Source of the DNA: Mesostigma viride
Lineage: Eukaryota; Streptophyta; Mesostigmatophyceae; Mesostigmatales; Mesostigmataceae
Direction of reading: 5' to 3'
NCBI GenBank assembly: GCA_009746045.1
Contig: RPFO01000167.1
Span: 2,642,648 to 2,706,647, forward strand
DNA length: 64,000 bases
Part shown: positions 11,201-22,411 of the stretch, piece by piece
Position numbering within the stretch: position 1 is the first letter of the stretch
Layout: each line of letters opens with the position of its first letter
Translations under genes and position numbers: made by a program
The notes under the pieces: model-generated
Seen by the model: the letters and a program-made list of their open reading frames with translations, nothing else
The model's database searches: none
What the model was told of the DNA's origin: nothing

Positions 11201-14200
11201 TCCACCGCCGGGAACAGCTACCAACCACCACCTTGCACCTTGCGGCATCACATTCCTCAAAGCCCCACGAATCATGTCCGCGTGGACGTGGTGCCTTGCA
11301 ACATGCCCTTGTCCCCACCTTCCTGCACCAAAAAGGTATGGCGTCGACAAAAACGCGCCATGTGCACACCCAGTGGATATGTGCGGCAGCACGCAAGAAT
11401 TCGGTAACTAGAGTCAGCAGGGGCCCTCCCTTGTCTGCCTGACCAAGTGCTACAGAAGCCACCACCACCACTGCTACAGAGGCCACCACCATGCACCATG
11501 TCCACGTCATCGCAGGCATGTGCGGTAGCTTGTCAGCTGACAGCATGGCTACAACCAGTGACCCGCTGTCCTTTGCTCCGCACTCATTTGATATATATAA
11601 AACCACTGCCACCCACCGGGTCCACATGGATATCGTGTGTCGGATAACAAGTAATGTACCTCATGTCAGTAATAGCTACATAGCCCATGGGATAACAAGC
11701 CATGTACCTCATGTCAGTAATAGCTACATAGCCCATGGGATAACAAGCCATGTACCTCATGTCAGTAATAGCTACATAGCCCATGGGATAACAAGCCATG
11801 TACCTCATGTCAGTAATAGCTACATAGCCCATGGGATAACGAGTAATGTACCTCATGTCAGTAATAGCTACATAGCCCATGGCCATGAAACCAATCGGAA
11901 TAAGCCACCACCACTCGCCATGCCCACGTGGTCGTGGCGCCTCACGTTATGTAGCGTACAGTGCCCACAGGCCATGCCTTTGTCCCTTCGTTTTCCACCA
12001 CAAGCAGGCCACCACGCACCATGTCAACGTGGATGTGCGGCAGCTTGTCAACGCCAGGGCCAAAGATGAGCATCCAGGGCAGCAGGTAGCGGTCGCCTGC
12101 AAACGCCAGAGACCTGCGGGGACGGAAGGGGGTGATGGTGGAGCAGCAAGAACAAAGGGTGGGTGGTCAGATGGGGCAGTAACAAGTGTTACAGTGACCA
12201 CACAAAACCAAGCAGGAGAGAGACCACACGAAACCAAACACGAGAGAGACCACACGAAACCAAACACGAGAGAGACCACACAAAACCAAACACGAGAGAG
12301 GCCACACGAAACCAAGCACGAGAGAGACCACACAAAACCAAGCACGAGAGAGACCACAAGAAACCAAACACGAGAGAGACCACACAAAACCAAACACGAG
12401 AGAGACCACGCAAAACCAAACACGAGAGAGACCACACGAAACCAAACACGAGAGAGACCACACGAAACCAAACACGAGAGAGACCACACGAAACCAAGCA
12501 CGAGAGAGACCACACGAAACCAAGCACGAGAGAGACCACACGAAACCAAGCACGAGAGAGACCACACGAAACCAAGCACGAGAGAGGCCACACAAAACCA
12601 AGCACGAGAGAGGCCACACGAAACCAAACACGAGAGAGACCACACGAAACCAAACACGAGAGAGGCCACACAAAACCAAACACGAGAGAGACCACATGAA
12701 ACCAAACATGAGAGTGAAGAGTGGGTGCTCATACGGCCTATACACTATACCGGGGTAGCCGGTTGGGACAGTCATATGCAGGGGTGGTCCAATGCTAGTA
12801 AATGTTCATGGGGAGAAGAGCCTTGGGGTGGGTGGGGAGGTCACCACCACCGGGCAAAAACATTTAATCAGCACCCAGCAAAGATGCCCCCAACTGCCCC
12901 CCAACAAAGCAATGCAGAGAAGTGCAGAATTGCTGCCACCCGCCACACCCCACGCACAGTTTGTAGACGTCCTCTTCTTGGAAGCCGACCGGTTTGGGGA
13001 TGGGGAGCGCCACCTGGGGGATTGGCGTCGCACAGAACAAGGGCCACAACAGCGCATAGAACTTTTCTGGATAAGGCGGTAGCCCATTATGAAGCGTAGA
13101 AGGTTTTTTTAACGAGGCAACGACAGCGCATAGAAGTTTCCTGGATAAGGCCTACGAAAAAGCATAGAAGGGCCATGGCAAAGCACAGTTCCATTTGAGA
13201 AAAAGTCACCTCCTTGCGGAAAACCCAAACCATGTATAGACTGCCCGGACCCACCTTGAAGTCTGCAGCTTGGGAGTAATTGATCGATACCAAACAGACT
13301 GCCAAAGGCATGCGCTGGTTACAGGTTACATCTTAAATCGCCATAGAGACCCACACCTAACCCACACCTACCATGAAGCCTGCTGTTTATAAATCAATGA
13401 TCAGGATAAATCATCGAGGCGGGATAAATATAATACGCGTCCGTTATTTATCATTCTCAATGAATACTATACATATATATGTGTTCCAAGTATTCCATCA
13501 AGATGCATGTTCCGAGTATTATCAGGATGCGCATTCACCATGGTGTCGACGTTGAACTTTGGGCAGTGGCGGCCCAGCGCGTCGTGCCAGTGGGTGCGCG
13601 TCTGCAACGGGGCATGAGCATCGAGTGCAGATGCAAGATGAGTGCAAGGAATACACAATACTGGACGCAAACCCAGTATACAGGGGAACATACAGAAGGT
13701 GAGTGCAAGGAATACACAACACAGGACGAATACCCAGTATACTATACAGGAGATACACAGTACACTATATACCCATAATAGTTGTTACAACCTGACAGCC
13801 TGCGAAGTCGGTACTCATGGTTGTTAGTCATGAACATCCAGGTCACACATGCAGTTTGATAGACACAGGTGTTGGTCGGCTCGTGCATATAAAGCATGGC
13901 TGCCTTTCGCACGCCACTTGTAAGGGAATTGGCCTGGCCAGGATAAACAGATGGGAGCTGAGTAACGAGCCAGGTGATCCCAAGCCCGGGCGTGGGTCGC
14001 TTCTTTCAGTTTCTAACTGACACTCAAGCACATGTTACGAGTTGTCTCGCTAATCACGACCAGGAACGCAAGCTGACAGCTTAGATAACAGTCGGTATGA
14101 ATCACGCACCCCGTGATATTGTCCTCGCCTCGCCATGGGAACGGAATCGCCATCTCGGAAGGTGGCGCAGCACTCGTGGAAGAGCGAGCACGTGGCCAAG

Positions 14201-14232
14201 ACGACAACTGTTAGATATAGGACAGCCCTCAT
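8258..14232 (-). CDS. Multi-exon gene for a secreted or membrane protein, first six exons
   Basis: Exons in transcript order: 14110-14232 (start ATG at 14232), 13539-13601, 12958-13013, 12020-12113, 10905-10965, 8258-8339. Donors are GTGCGT, GTGAAT, GTGCGT, GTGCGT, GTGAGT and GTGGGT; acceptors end in GCAG, CCCAG, CGCAG, GCCAG and CCCAG. All five junctions keep phase (0, 0, CT|G, 0, T|AT), giving 160 continuous residues. Residues 1 to about 23 form a signal peptide (VLYLTVVVLATCSLF core). The mature part carries FRDGDSVPMARRGQYHG, RTHWHDALGRHCPKF, LPIPKPVGFQEEDVY, LAFAGDRYLLPWMLIFGPG, VHSAGELRAVRSTV and an N-glycosylation-like NATHWPKHVLVSYRW. The pattern resembles an uncharacterised family of algal/plant secretory-pathway membrane proteins, which I cannot name. 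Exon GC content is much higher than in the introns. The gene is head-to-head with HEMB at 15100. Inferred from splice consensus and phase alone. Confidence 0.65.
8875..10412. repeat. 31-bp minisatellite, about 49 units, intronic
   Basis: About 49 copies of a 31-bp unit with core CAAAATGGGTGACAATAG, nearly identical. The main variant is C/T in ATACTC versus ATATTC, with runs of like units suggesting local homogenisation; rare variants are CATGATAC (9280s, 10110s) and CACAATAC (9800s). It lies between exons 5 (10905-10965) and 6 (8258-8339) of the minus-strand gene, so it should be transcribed as part of an intron. Confidence 0.95.
11643..11882. repeat. 48-bp tandem repeat, 5 units, intronic
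   Basis: Five 48-bp units containing GTCAGTAATAGCTACATAGC. The length is a multiple of 3, so both strands stay open and mimic a 16-residue protein repeat. The array lies in the intron between exon 4 (12020-12113) and exon 5 (10905-10965). Confidence 0.92.
12195..12716. repeat. 26-bp minisatellite, about 20 units, intronic
   Basis: About 20 copies of a 26-bp unit built on CGAGAGAGACCACACGAAAC, with A/G variation at a few sites. Three units make 78 bp, so several frames on both strands remain open for over 160 codons; these ORFs are by-products. The array lies between exon 3 (12958-13013) and exon 4 (12020-12113). Confidence 0.93.
13625..13790. repeat. Two-copy, about 65-bp repeat in intron 1
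   Basis: GTGCAAGGAATACACAA occurs twice (about 13641 and 13703), each followed by ACCCAGTATAC. The pair lies just upstream, in transcript sense, of the acceptor of exon 2 (13539-13601). Confidence 0.7.
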
Positions 14233-15099
14233 ATTATGTGCACTTGCACGGCGACGCTTTCAGCTGCCTTTACAGTGCGCAATAGCGTCAGAATAACTGA
14301 GCCATGAATCCCGAAGAGAATGGCACTATGGCGTTTAGCAGGCTACCCCAACCGAAAGGTCTAGTTAGATACAATTATAAATGAACCTTCCACCATCCAC
14401 GACATCTAGAGGCGGCACTAAATGCAACAGCAGCAATTTCAAGCAACAACTACACAATATCTCCAGGGTATCCGGGTTATGTAGCCACAAATTCCAATGC
14501 CGAAAAACGCAATTACGTGCTTGCTTGACATAACAAAACCTCTGTTTACTTGTCAACGTCGCGTGAAAGTCCGAACTCCATAGCCGGAGGTGACACTGTC
14601 AAGCATAATGTGGCGTACGGTGCTCGCTTGCCAGCGCGCAGGATGCCAGAAAAGGAAGGGTGTCAGAAATGTACGTTTGGGTCCCATGAGTGATTCTATT
14701 AGCGGTCAGTCAGGAACTCAAGAAAGGATCAAGAAACGATCAATAATACCCGCGATTCACGAACCGGCGCCGCTTCACAGAGAAATGACTCGCCAGCCGT
14801 GTCCCCAACTTGCGCAACTGCGCTGTACTTACAACAACAAAATCGTGGCAGGGCGTGCTTCGTGCCGTATTCTACCGTCTCAACCGGCGCGGCGCGTGAC
14901 GTTGTGAGAACTGATGGCCGAGAGGCGAGTAGAGGATGATGTCGATCGTGTAATCATTTCCGGATTGCCCTTATATTTCGGCGAGCGATGCCACGGTCGG
15001 TCCTCGTGCAGAATCAAAGCCCGAACCGCTGGGCGAAGGGGCAGGAAAGACGATTTCTGTAAATAATTGATTCTGTAATACCCAACATTTTTACTTAGA
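14233..15099. promoter_or_regulatory. Divergent intergenic region between the minus-strand gene and HEMB
   Basis: This 867-bp gap separates the ATG of the minus-strand gene (14232) from the ATG of HEMB (15100), so it must hold both promoters and 5' UTRs. I see no repeat, no ORF worth calling and no clear TATA box at a sensible distance from either start. Confidence 0.45.
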
Positions 15100-16362
15100 A
15101 TGGCCGCTGTGGTGTCGATGCAGGCGGGCTCCGCGAAGTCTGCCTTCGCGGGCGCCAAGGTGGAGCTCCGCTCGTCCGCGTCCACGGGTCTGACCCTCCG
15201 CGCTGTCCTGCCCGCGCAGCGTTCCAGCCGTGTGGCGTCAGTGACATGCAAGGTCGCTGAGACGCACACCCGCAGTGTCGAGGAAGCCGAGAAGGCGGTT
15301 GTCGCTGGAAACATCCCAGAATGCCCGGCGGCCCCCGTTCGTGCGAAGGGGCCAACCGGAACCCCCGTCGGAGTCGCTCAAGACCTGGCGGTGCGTCCAC
15401 GACGCAACCGCAAGAGCCCCGCGCTCCGCAAGGCCTTCGCCGAGACCCTCATCACCCCCGCCAACCTGATCCTGCCACTGTTCATCCACGAAGGTGATCT
15501 GCCCCAACCCATCGGCTCCATGCCCGGCTGCTACCGCCTGGGCTGGCGCACCGGTCTGCTCAAGGAGGTCCGCCAGGCGGTCGCGGAGGGCGTGAACAAC
15601 GTCATCCTCTTTCCCAAGGTCCCTGACGCGCTCAAGACGCGCTGCGCCGAGGAGTCCTACAACCCGGACGGCATCGTTCCCCGCTCCATCCGCCTCCTCA
15701 AGTCCGAGTTCCCAGACCTGGTCATCTACACCGACGTGGCGCTCGACCCGTACAACTCGGACGGCCATGACGGAATCGTTCGCGAGGACGGCGTGATCAT
15801 GAACGACGAGACCGTCCACCAGCTGTGCCGCCAGGCGGTCATGCAGGCCAACGCGGGCGCGGACGTCGTCGCGCCCAGCGACATGATGGATGGCCGCGTC
15901 GCCGCGCTCCGCTCCGCGCTCGACAAGGCGGGCCACCAAGAGGTCAGCATCATGTCCTACACGGCCAAGTACGCGTCAGCGTTCTATGGCCCGTTCCGGG
16001 AGGCCCTGGACTCCTCCCCCCGTTTCGGCGACAAGGCGACGTATCAGATGAACCCAGCCAACTGGCGCGAGGCGCTCCGTGAATGCATGCTGGACGAGGC
16101 TGAGGGCGCGGACATCATGATGGTCAAGCCCGCGATGCCCTACCTGGACATCATCCGCCAGCTGCGCGATAATTCTACCATCCCGATCTCCGCGTACCAG
16201 GTCTCGGGTGAGTACGCGATGATCAAGGCGGCGGTCGAGCGCGGGTGGCTGGACGAGCGCAAGGCGGTGCTGGAGAGCCTGCTGTCGATCAAGCGCGCGG
16301 GCGCGGATCTTATCCTGACGTACTTTGCGACCCAAGCGGCTCGTTACATGAATGAGAAGTAG
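15100..16362 (+). CDS. HEMB: 5-aminolevulinate dehydratase (porphobilinogen synthase), plastid
   Basis: Joins two 5-aminolevulinate molecules into porphobilinogen, the second committed step of chlorophyll and haem synthesis. The 420-residue single ORF is intronless, unlike its neighbour. Residues 1 to about 52 are rich in Ser, Ala, Arg and Val and look like a chloroplast transit peptide; the start is the first ATG of the frame. The metal site at 212-224 reads DVALDPYNSDGHD, with Asp where animal and yeast zinc enzymes have Cys, so this is the Mg-type enzyme. The two Schiff-base lysines are K290 (SYTAKYASAFYGP) and K343 (MVKPAMPYLDI). C-terminal SAYQVSGEYAMI and ending fit the family. Length is normal for algal enzymes. 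Codon use is strongly GC-biased, in contrast to the surrounding repeats, and no frame break is seen. Confidence 0.97.
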   Translation: MAAVVSMQAGSAKSAFAGAKVELRSSASTGLTLRAVLPAQRSSRVASVTCKVAETHTRSVEEAEKAVVAGNIPECPAAPVRAKGPTGTPVGVAQDLAVRPRRNRKSPALRKAFAETLITPANLILPLFIHEGDLPQPIGSMPGCYRLGWRTGLLKEVRQAVAEGVNNVILFPKVPDALKTRCAEESYNPDGIVPRSIRLLKSEFPDLVIYTDVALDPYNSDGHDGIVREDGVIMNDETVHQLCRQAVMQANAGADVVAPSDMMDGRVAALRSALDKAGHQEVSIMSYTAKYASAFYGPFREALDSSPRFGDKATYQMNPANWREALRECMLDEAEGADIMMVKPAMPYLDIIRQLRDNSTIPISAYQVSGEYAMIKAAVERGWLDERKAVLESLLSIKRAGADLILTYFATQAARYMNEK

Positions 16363-16481
16363 ATAGGAGCATTTTGAAGGAATGATTAATGAGGAATGGG
16401 AAGGTGGATAAGAAGAAATGTAGATAGGAGCATTTTGAAGGAATGCTTAATGAAGAACGGAAAGGTGGATAAGAAGAAATG
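16360..16481 (+). repeat. 61-bp duplication spanning the HEMB stop codon and 3' UTR
   Basis: Two copies of a 61-bp unit (16360-16420, 16421-16481) start with TAGATAGGAGCATTTTGAAG. The first copy begins exactly with the HEMB stop codon. They differ at only a few positions, so the duplication is fairly recent. Confidence 0.85.
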
Positions 16482-17640
16482 TTCAATAAGTAGGCGGAGT
16501 CTCCGCGTAGTGAAAGGATATGCTACTGCATCAGGGTTCATGTATCTAGACAGTCCTTTGTTTGGAATCCGCTAATTTGAGAATATTTTTTATGCTGGAA
16601 TGCCAAACACGCCTGTGCTCTTGCTGTGTCAAGCCTGTGCTGGTTGCCTCAGGGATCAGATGTGCCCCTCACATCAGTGTCAACTGATGTTCATTGAAGT
16701 TCATAGTGAGGGTGTCTTACAGCATGTCACACTCGCCTCTTATTCCGTAGAAGTAGGATCCAGACCTGTTTCTAAAACCCCCTATTTGCATTCACATCGG
16801 GAGTACTCCCACCTGAACAGCAAATCTGGCCAATTTTGTTTAGTGACCCCCTGTGACCTCACCTGACCGAAGTTGTTGCGAATACGCCCAAGTTCCCATG
16901 AATTACGGTGGGAGTGGCTGGAACGGACCATGAGCTGGACCAGAGCAGTCTCGATCATACACTCCCACTCCAAAAGCCCTGATTTGTTTGTGCCCTGAAA
17001 ACTATTTCGAGCCGTACATTTCCTTGTTGATTCCTTAACATTAGTACGGTCTGAACAAAGAATTTGTTGAATACGAGCGATGTCGTAGGACTCTGTTGCC
17101 GCGCCGCGCCGATCCTTATCATGCATGCATAGGAAATTTGGTGACCCTACAAGGGCCGACGCGTGTCAGTCCCGCGTCACTCCCAAAACGCACCAAATAT
17201 TCGGGCTCTTATCAGCATCGCGATCGTCGTCAACACACGTCCCCGGCGAGGAGGGAGCCCCGTAAGGGCACACCCTCGCGGCCTCGCGGTACAATAGGCT
17301 TCGGGCACAGCCTAGCTTTATTTTTAAGCAGGCCCCTTTCCATCTCCATGCCAAAGCCGTGCGAGCATGATTGGGATGGTGCAAGGTCACCCGGCACATG
17401 CACCACGTTCGACCCTCCCGCCTAATTTCCAGCCAATTTTCCGGCTTCCATAGACCGTCTTGAGCGGGACAGGGCGCAGTCAACACGCCGGAGACCCCAG
17501 AAAGGTCGGGTCTCGAAGACGCATATCGGGCAGGTCTGAAGGAAAGACTCCATGCCAAGAGTTAACCCCAATCGCCACCCCTCTCCCCCACCCCCTCCAC
17601 CCCCACCCCCACCCCACCGCTTATAGGGCAACGGCCCATC
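16482..17640. other. Non-coding stretch downstream of HEMB
   Basis: No ORF here shows family features or exon-like splice boundaries that I can support. A pyrimidine tract of CCCCCACC-type repeats occupies about 17576-17622. Confidence 0.5.
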
Positions 17641-17644
17641 CCTG

Positions 17645-17720
17645 GTATTACGTGGGTATTACGTACCCACTCCCCAACGGGAGCACGAGTCTAATATTTA
17701 ATTAATTAATTAATTACGTA
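17645..17720 (+). mobile_element. LINE-B tail (tail B) copy
   Basis: The segment contains ACTCCCCAACGGGAGCACG followed by AGTCTAATATTTAATTAATT, matching the LINE-B 3' end at 27421-27470. Only the last part of the element is present. Confidence 0.6.
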
Positions 17721-17924
17721 CCCGGGCCGGCTCCGCCGGCCAAGCGGATCCGCACCTGGGCCGCAGCCACTGCCGACGTGATCTTGGGGACGGGTGCGCC
17801 GCCCTCGCGCCCCTGCTACCGGCCCAGCCGGGGTCAGCGGCAGACTACCTAGTACCCCCGCTGATCGCGGGCCCGCTCGGCGACCCATGCATAAGACATG
17901 CCACCTTTCACCTCAGCCCCGCGA

Positions 17925-19069
17925 GGTCACACCGTCACAGGGGCGGTCCAGCGCCTGCGTTACGATGCAGCCACAGGCTCCGATGAGATTCCGGCATGCA
18001 GCGGTCGTGAACTGACTCGCCGCCGAGTTTGAGGACACTGGTGTCATGCAGCTCTTCCCCGGGACATCTGCAATCGCGCATTCTGCAGTCGTCGCAACCG
18101 CCCCCCGAGCGGCCTGGCAACACAGTTTTCGCACGCTGCTGTACAAAAACAAGTGGTCGCCCGCCGACCCCAGCAACTACAGAGGGGCCGCCGGGCCGGT
18201 GTGCATCCAAAGTGCCACCCTCAAGCTTCTCATGCGGCTCATCCTGAACCGCCTGCGCACTGCCCTGGACGGCCACCTCAGCGAGACCCAAGCTGAGCTC
18301 GGCTACCGTCCAGGCCGCAACACCGGCCGTACAAGCACTCATCGCTACTCGCCGCCTCGTGGAAGAACTGCACCGCCTCCAGCCTGGTGAGTCCTCTCTG
18401 CACCAAGGTTGTGCTGGTGGACTTCATCAAAGCCTTCGATTCCGGCGGTGTTCTGGTCTGCGCTGTGGGACATCCTCGCTCTATTCCGGATCCCCCCGAT
18501 CCCCCTTATTGCTGTCATCCGCAACCTGTACGTATGAAGGGTGGACCCACCACCTCGGTGCGCACTTCCTACGGGTCCACGCCAGCATGCCCTTTACAGA
18601 CGGGTGTACGTGTGGCAGGGCTGTGTGCTATCGCCATACCTGTTCATTATTGTGGTCGAATAAATAATGATTCAGGCGCGCAAGCAGTTTGCTCGCATTG
18701 TGGGTAGGGAACCAGGGGTGAAGGTCGCCACTCGCCGACCATCAGTTTCTGGCATGGCGGGGAGACACGGAAATTCGGCTAGCGGGAATCATCTATGCAG
18801 ACGACTCCACCCTCTTCGAGGACACTGAGCACGTGACGTGGCTTGACTGCCTCGATCGCAATCGAGGCCCGTGTGGTGGGGCTTGAGGTCAGCAAGAAGA
18901 CAGAGTGAGGCCCTGGCGGTTGGGCTCACGTGCGCCAGTACTCCGCCACTGCCCGACCTCTTTCTCCTTGATGGCTCTCTGTCGAGTCCAGTATCGGGAC
19001 CGCGTCCAGTTGCTGGGTAGCTTACTCCCCAGCTGCGAGGCCGACGTGGACCACCGTATCTCCCTCGCC
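17925..19069 (+). pseudogene. LINE-B reverse transcriptase, broken
   Basis: Pieces of a non-LTR reverse transcriptase run in order in changing frames: a start region reading AVQRLRYDAATGSDEIPA (about 17945), YKNKWSPADPSNYRG and LSETQAELGYRPGRNT (18150-18330), motif A as VLVDFIKAFDS (about 18411-18440), and the catalytic YADD box in IIYADDSTLFED (about 18788-18823). Stops and frameshifts separate them. The 3' part (18910-19069) matches 26072-26215, the better-kept LINE-B copy. The coding region is cut at 19069 by the ORF1-only element and its sequence resumes briefly at 22743. Confidence 0.75.
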
Positions 19070-20299
19070 ACGAGCCACGAGGTAGCCATGGCTGACGGCG
19101 GAGCTCATAACTTTCACGTTTGAGCACCGAATTGAGCCGCGAATATCACTATCGCTTCGTCTTTCTAAGACGCACATGCTGATCTATAATTTTCCGAATC
19201 TACTATTACGCAATATATGACGAGCAAACGCACCTCGAGTCCTCGACGCAACGCAGTTTGGCGGATGCGCTCGGCCATGAAAATACGTCTGCAGCCCAGA
19301 CTGCACGGCTTCGCCCTCAGGTCCAGCAGGCAGCGGTGACACTAGTCGTGCACTGGTGGTCGCCCCGCACCCTCCCGGGCTTAATGCCTCGCCATCTGCA
19401 TCGCCTGACCGGCCTACACGCACCCGCCCAGCCGACAAAACAGGAGGGTCTTCACGCCCCTCAGAACCGCGCTTTTGGCCCCGGCCTTTCAAGGTCAATG
19501 ATCACGATCGCTGGACCAACATGCCTCCGAGCGATGCTATGACCTGCATCTTCTTCGGGGACTACGCTTCCCTTTATGACGACCGGTGCCTCCATCTCCA
19601 CGACAACAATCGCCTCCTCCTCCCGGACGGCCGCAGCTGGCCAGCACAATTAACAATTTAACATCAGCCTGCTGTTCGGCTGCACCCGCCCCGAACTCCA
19701 GCATACCATTCTCAACTCCCTTCTCATGCGCTCTGATGGCGAGATCTGCCCATGCAGGCTCCATCCATCTCCGCCCCCACACTCCGCTCCATCCTTACGG
19801 AAGCCTTTCAGCAGCACGTGACACCGGCCCCTTGCCGCCGATGTGGCAGCAATGGGTGGCACGCTGGCTACTGAACTTCCTCACCTTTCCACCACCGCGG
19901 CCGCCTCCACGTACCTCCACTGCCATTTCCGCCTCCACTGCCGACATCAAAGCCCAGCTCCTCGATCTCGACCAACGCCTTCAAGCCACCGCCACCGCCC
20001 TTATGTGCTTGCATGACACCGCCGGCCTCACCGCCCACCAAGCGGTGAAGGACTTCGCTGCCCAGCCGGCACCTGCTGGCCCGGCCATTGATGTTCCGGC
20101 CTCCACCTGGGCGGACTAAGTTGCTTAACCACCTCCACCATCGCGGCACAAATCAAGCAACAAGCTCTCGACCTTCGCGAGGAGGCCGACATCACTTGGC
20201 GCAGCCACAATGTCATCGTCAAGCACTTCGACCAGCCAGCAGGTGAGACCAGGCTCCACTGAGCCTTCTCGAGGCATTTAAGCGCACCATTCTTGCCCC

Positions 20300-20976
20300 C
20301 GGTGCTCACGTATGGCGCCGAGGCGTGGACACTCACACCCACTCTGGCAGCTAGGCTCAACGGCACGGTTTACAGGATGCTCCGACAGGTCCTTAACGTA
20401 GGGGTTTCCAAGTGCCCATCATTTGAGTCTTTGTATCATGGTATGCCTCGTATTTCGGACGAGATTAGGCATGCAGCGTAGGATAGCATTTGTAGGACAC
20501 CTTGCTCGCACCAGCCAGGCCGGTCGACACCGCCCTTGGTCTGGCAGGCCCCCAGCGGCTTGGCCAGCCAGGGCGGCACATTCTGACCTGGCCTGGCCCG
20601 AAGGGCATTCCCAAAGGGTAGGGAAACCTGTCACGAACTACATCCAGATGTTGCTGGACGACCTAGTGGTCCCAGCCCAGTTTGAACACCGCATCCACTC
20701 TCTCTCTCCCGTCTTTGGAAGTCCATGCAGGACAAGACGCGGTGGCAGAAGATTGTCAAGGCTCACACGCCAGACCCTGTGGGCAAGCCCCCTCCCCAAA
20801 AGAGGAGGAGGCGTTTTGATGAGTAGTGTAGCTATTAGGCTTTTCTAGACTAGATAGCTTAGAGTTAGGTTAGTTCGATTACGCGGCTTCCTCCACTCCA
20901 CCCATCCATCATGGAATATGTGCTACTACATGATCTCCCAACGGAGGCATGGTATAATTCAATTTAATTTGATTTA
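20300..20976 (+). mobile_element. LINE-A 3' end nested in ORF1
   Basis: A 5'-truncated copy begins inside the RT thumb region (VLTYGAEAWTLTPTLAARL, frame broken about 20478), passes the C terminus (stop about 20824) and ends at the CTCCCAACGGAG hairpin plus AATTTAATTT-type tail. The 11-bp duplication ATTCTTGCCCC flanks it (20289-20299 and 20977-20987), and the host ORF1 sequence resumes after it. Confidence 0.85.
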
Positions 20977-21469
20977 ATTCTTGCCCCGGCCCATGCAACT
21001 CACTGGTGAGCTGCGGATGTCGGCTGTCCGCCTCCCCCGCGCGCGGGGTAAGGCTGGCCCGGCACCCGTGCTCATCGATCACCTTTAAGTACATGGCGGA
21101 CAAGCTGGCGTTCCTTAAATGCCGCAAGAAGCTCTCGGAGACTCGCTTCACGCTGGACGACGACTTGACCCTGGCCCAGCACTGAACAGCGGCGACGTAG
21201 CTATGGCCGACCTACCTTCAGCTCCGGCAGATCGAGCGCAGGGGGGAAGCCGGTATACTTGAGGGGGGCGGTAATCCACGTTGACCACAAGCTCTGCATG
21301 ACAGGCACCTCCAGTGCCACCTCAGACTAGGGAACATATACCAGTATAGTGTAGATTAATAGTCAGGCTTAGCCTAGCATGTGGCCCATGCGCATGTGCG
21401 CCCATAATGGCCCCCATCGATGATGCCTTCAGTATAATTTAGCCACGCCATGCCACGCCACGCCACGCC

Positions 21470-22145
21470 ATGCTCTTCAAGGTCCTCGTCCTCACGGTGC
21501 TCACGTATGGCGCCGAGGCGTGGACCCTCCCACCCAAACTGGCAGCTCGGCTCGACGGCACAGTTTACAGGATGCTCCGGCAGGCCCTTAACGTAGGTTT
21601 TTCCGAGCGTCCGTCATCAGAGTCTTTGTATCATGGCATGCCTCGTGTTTCGGACGAGATTAGGCAGCGTAGGATAGCATTTGTAGGACACCTTGCCCGC
21701 ACTAGCCAGGTCGATACCACCCTTGGTCTGGCCGGCCCCCAGCGGCTTGGACAGCCAGGGCGGCATATTCTGACCTGGCCTGGCCCCGCGGACATTCCCA
21801 AAAGGGTAGGGAAACCTGTCACCAACTACGTTCAGATGTTGCTGGACGACCTAGTGGTCCCAGCCCAGTTTGAGCACCGCATCCACTCTCTCTCCCGTCT
21901 TTGGACTGTCATGCAGGACAAGACGCGGTGGAAGAAGATTGTCAAGGCGCACACGCCCGACCCTGTGGGCAAGCCACCTCCCCCCAAGCGGAGGAGGCGT
22001 TTTGATGAGTAGTGTAGTTAGGATTTTCTAGATAGCCTAGCGTTAGTATAGTTCGATCACGCGGCTTCCTCCACCCCATCCATCATGGAATATGTGCTAC
22101 ATGGCCTCCCCACGGAGGCATGTTATAATTTAATTTTTAATTTTA
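21470..22145 (+). mobile_element. LINE-A 3' end with intact C-terminal ORF
   Basis: The ORF at 21470-22012 (180 residues) is the C-terminal part of a LINE reverse transcriptase: VLTYGAEAWTLPPKLAARLD, then RRIAFVGHLARTSQVD, and a basic end (KPPPPKRRRRFDE). The copy ends at 22145 with hairpin CCTCCCCACGGAGG and an AT-rich tail. It interrupts tail C of the ORF1-only element; the host sequence resumes at ATGCCTATAATGGG. The duplication is not clean on the left, where CCACG is repeated. Confidence 0.75.
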
Positions 22146-22177
22146 ATGCCTATAATGGGACCTCCCATGGATGTTGC

Positions 22178-22268
22178 CCATGGATAGTTCGATCACGCGG
22201 CTTCCCCCACCCCATCCATCATGGAATATGTGCTACATGACCTCCCCACGGAGGCATGTTATAATTTA
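22178..22268 (+). mobile_element. 91-bp LINE-A terminal fragment
   Basis: Only the last 91 bp of LINE-A, ending in its hairpin and TTATAATTTA, flanked by perfect ATGGATGTTGC copies (22167-22177 and 22269-22279). An extreme 5' truncation. Confidence 0.88.
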
Positions 22269-22411
22269 ATGGATGTTGCAGTACAAGAATTTAGCCATGC
22301 TATGCCTATGCAGGGAGTTACTCTCATGCATGTTGAGATGCCATGTGTACCCCAGCTATAGCCTATTGAGCCATACGTACACCTTCCACCCCATATGTCA
22401 TGCAGGCCTTC

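Noticed and set aside
11879-13099. 406-codon ORF and its minus-strand partners over the 26-bp array
   Set aside because: Several frames stay open because the unit has no stop codons. The region is split by well-supported exons on the minus strand (12020-12113, 12958-13013).
15238-15939. 233-codon minus-strand ORF opposite HEMB
   Set aside because: A GC-rich antisense shadow of a strongly supported enzyme gene; no family features.
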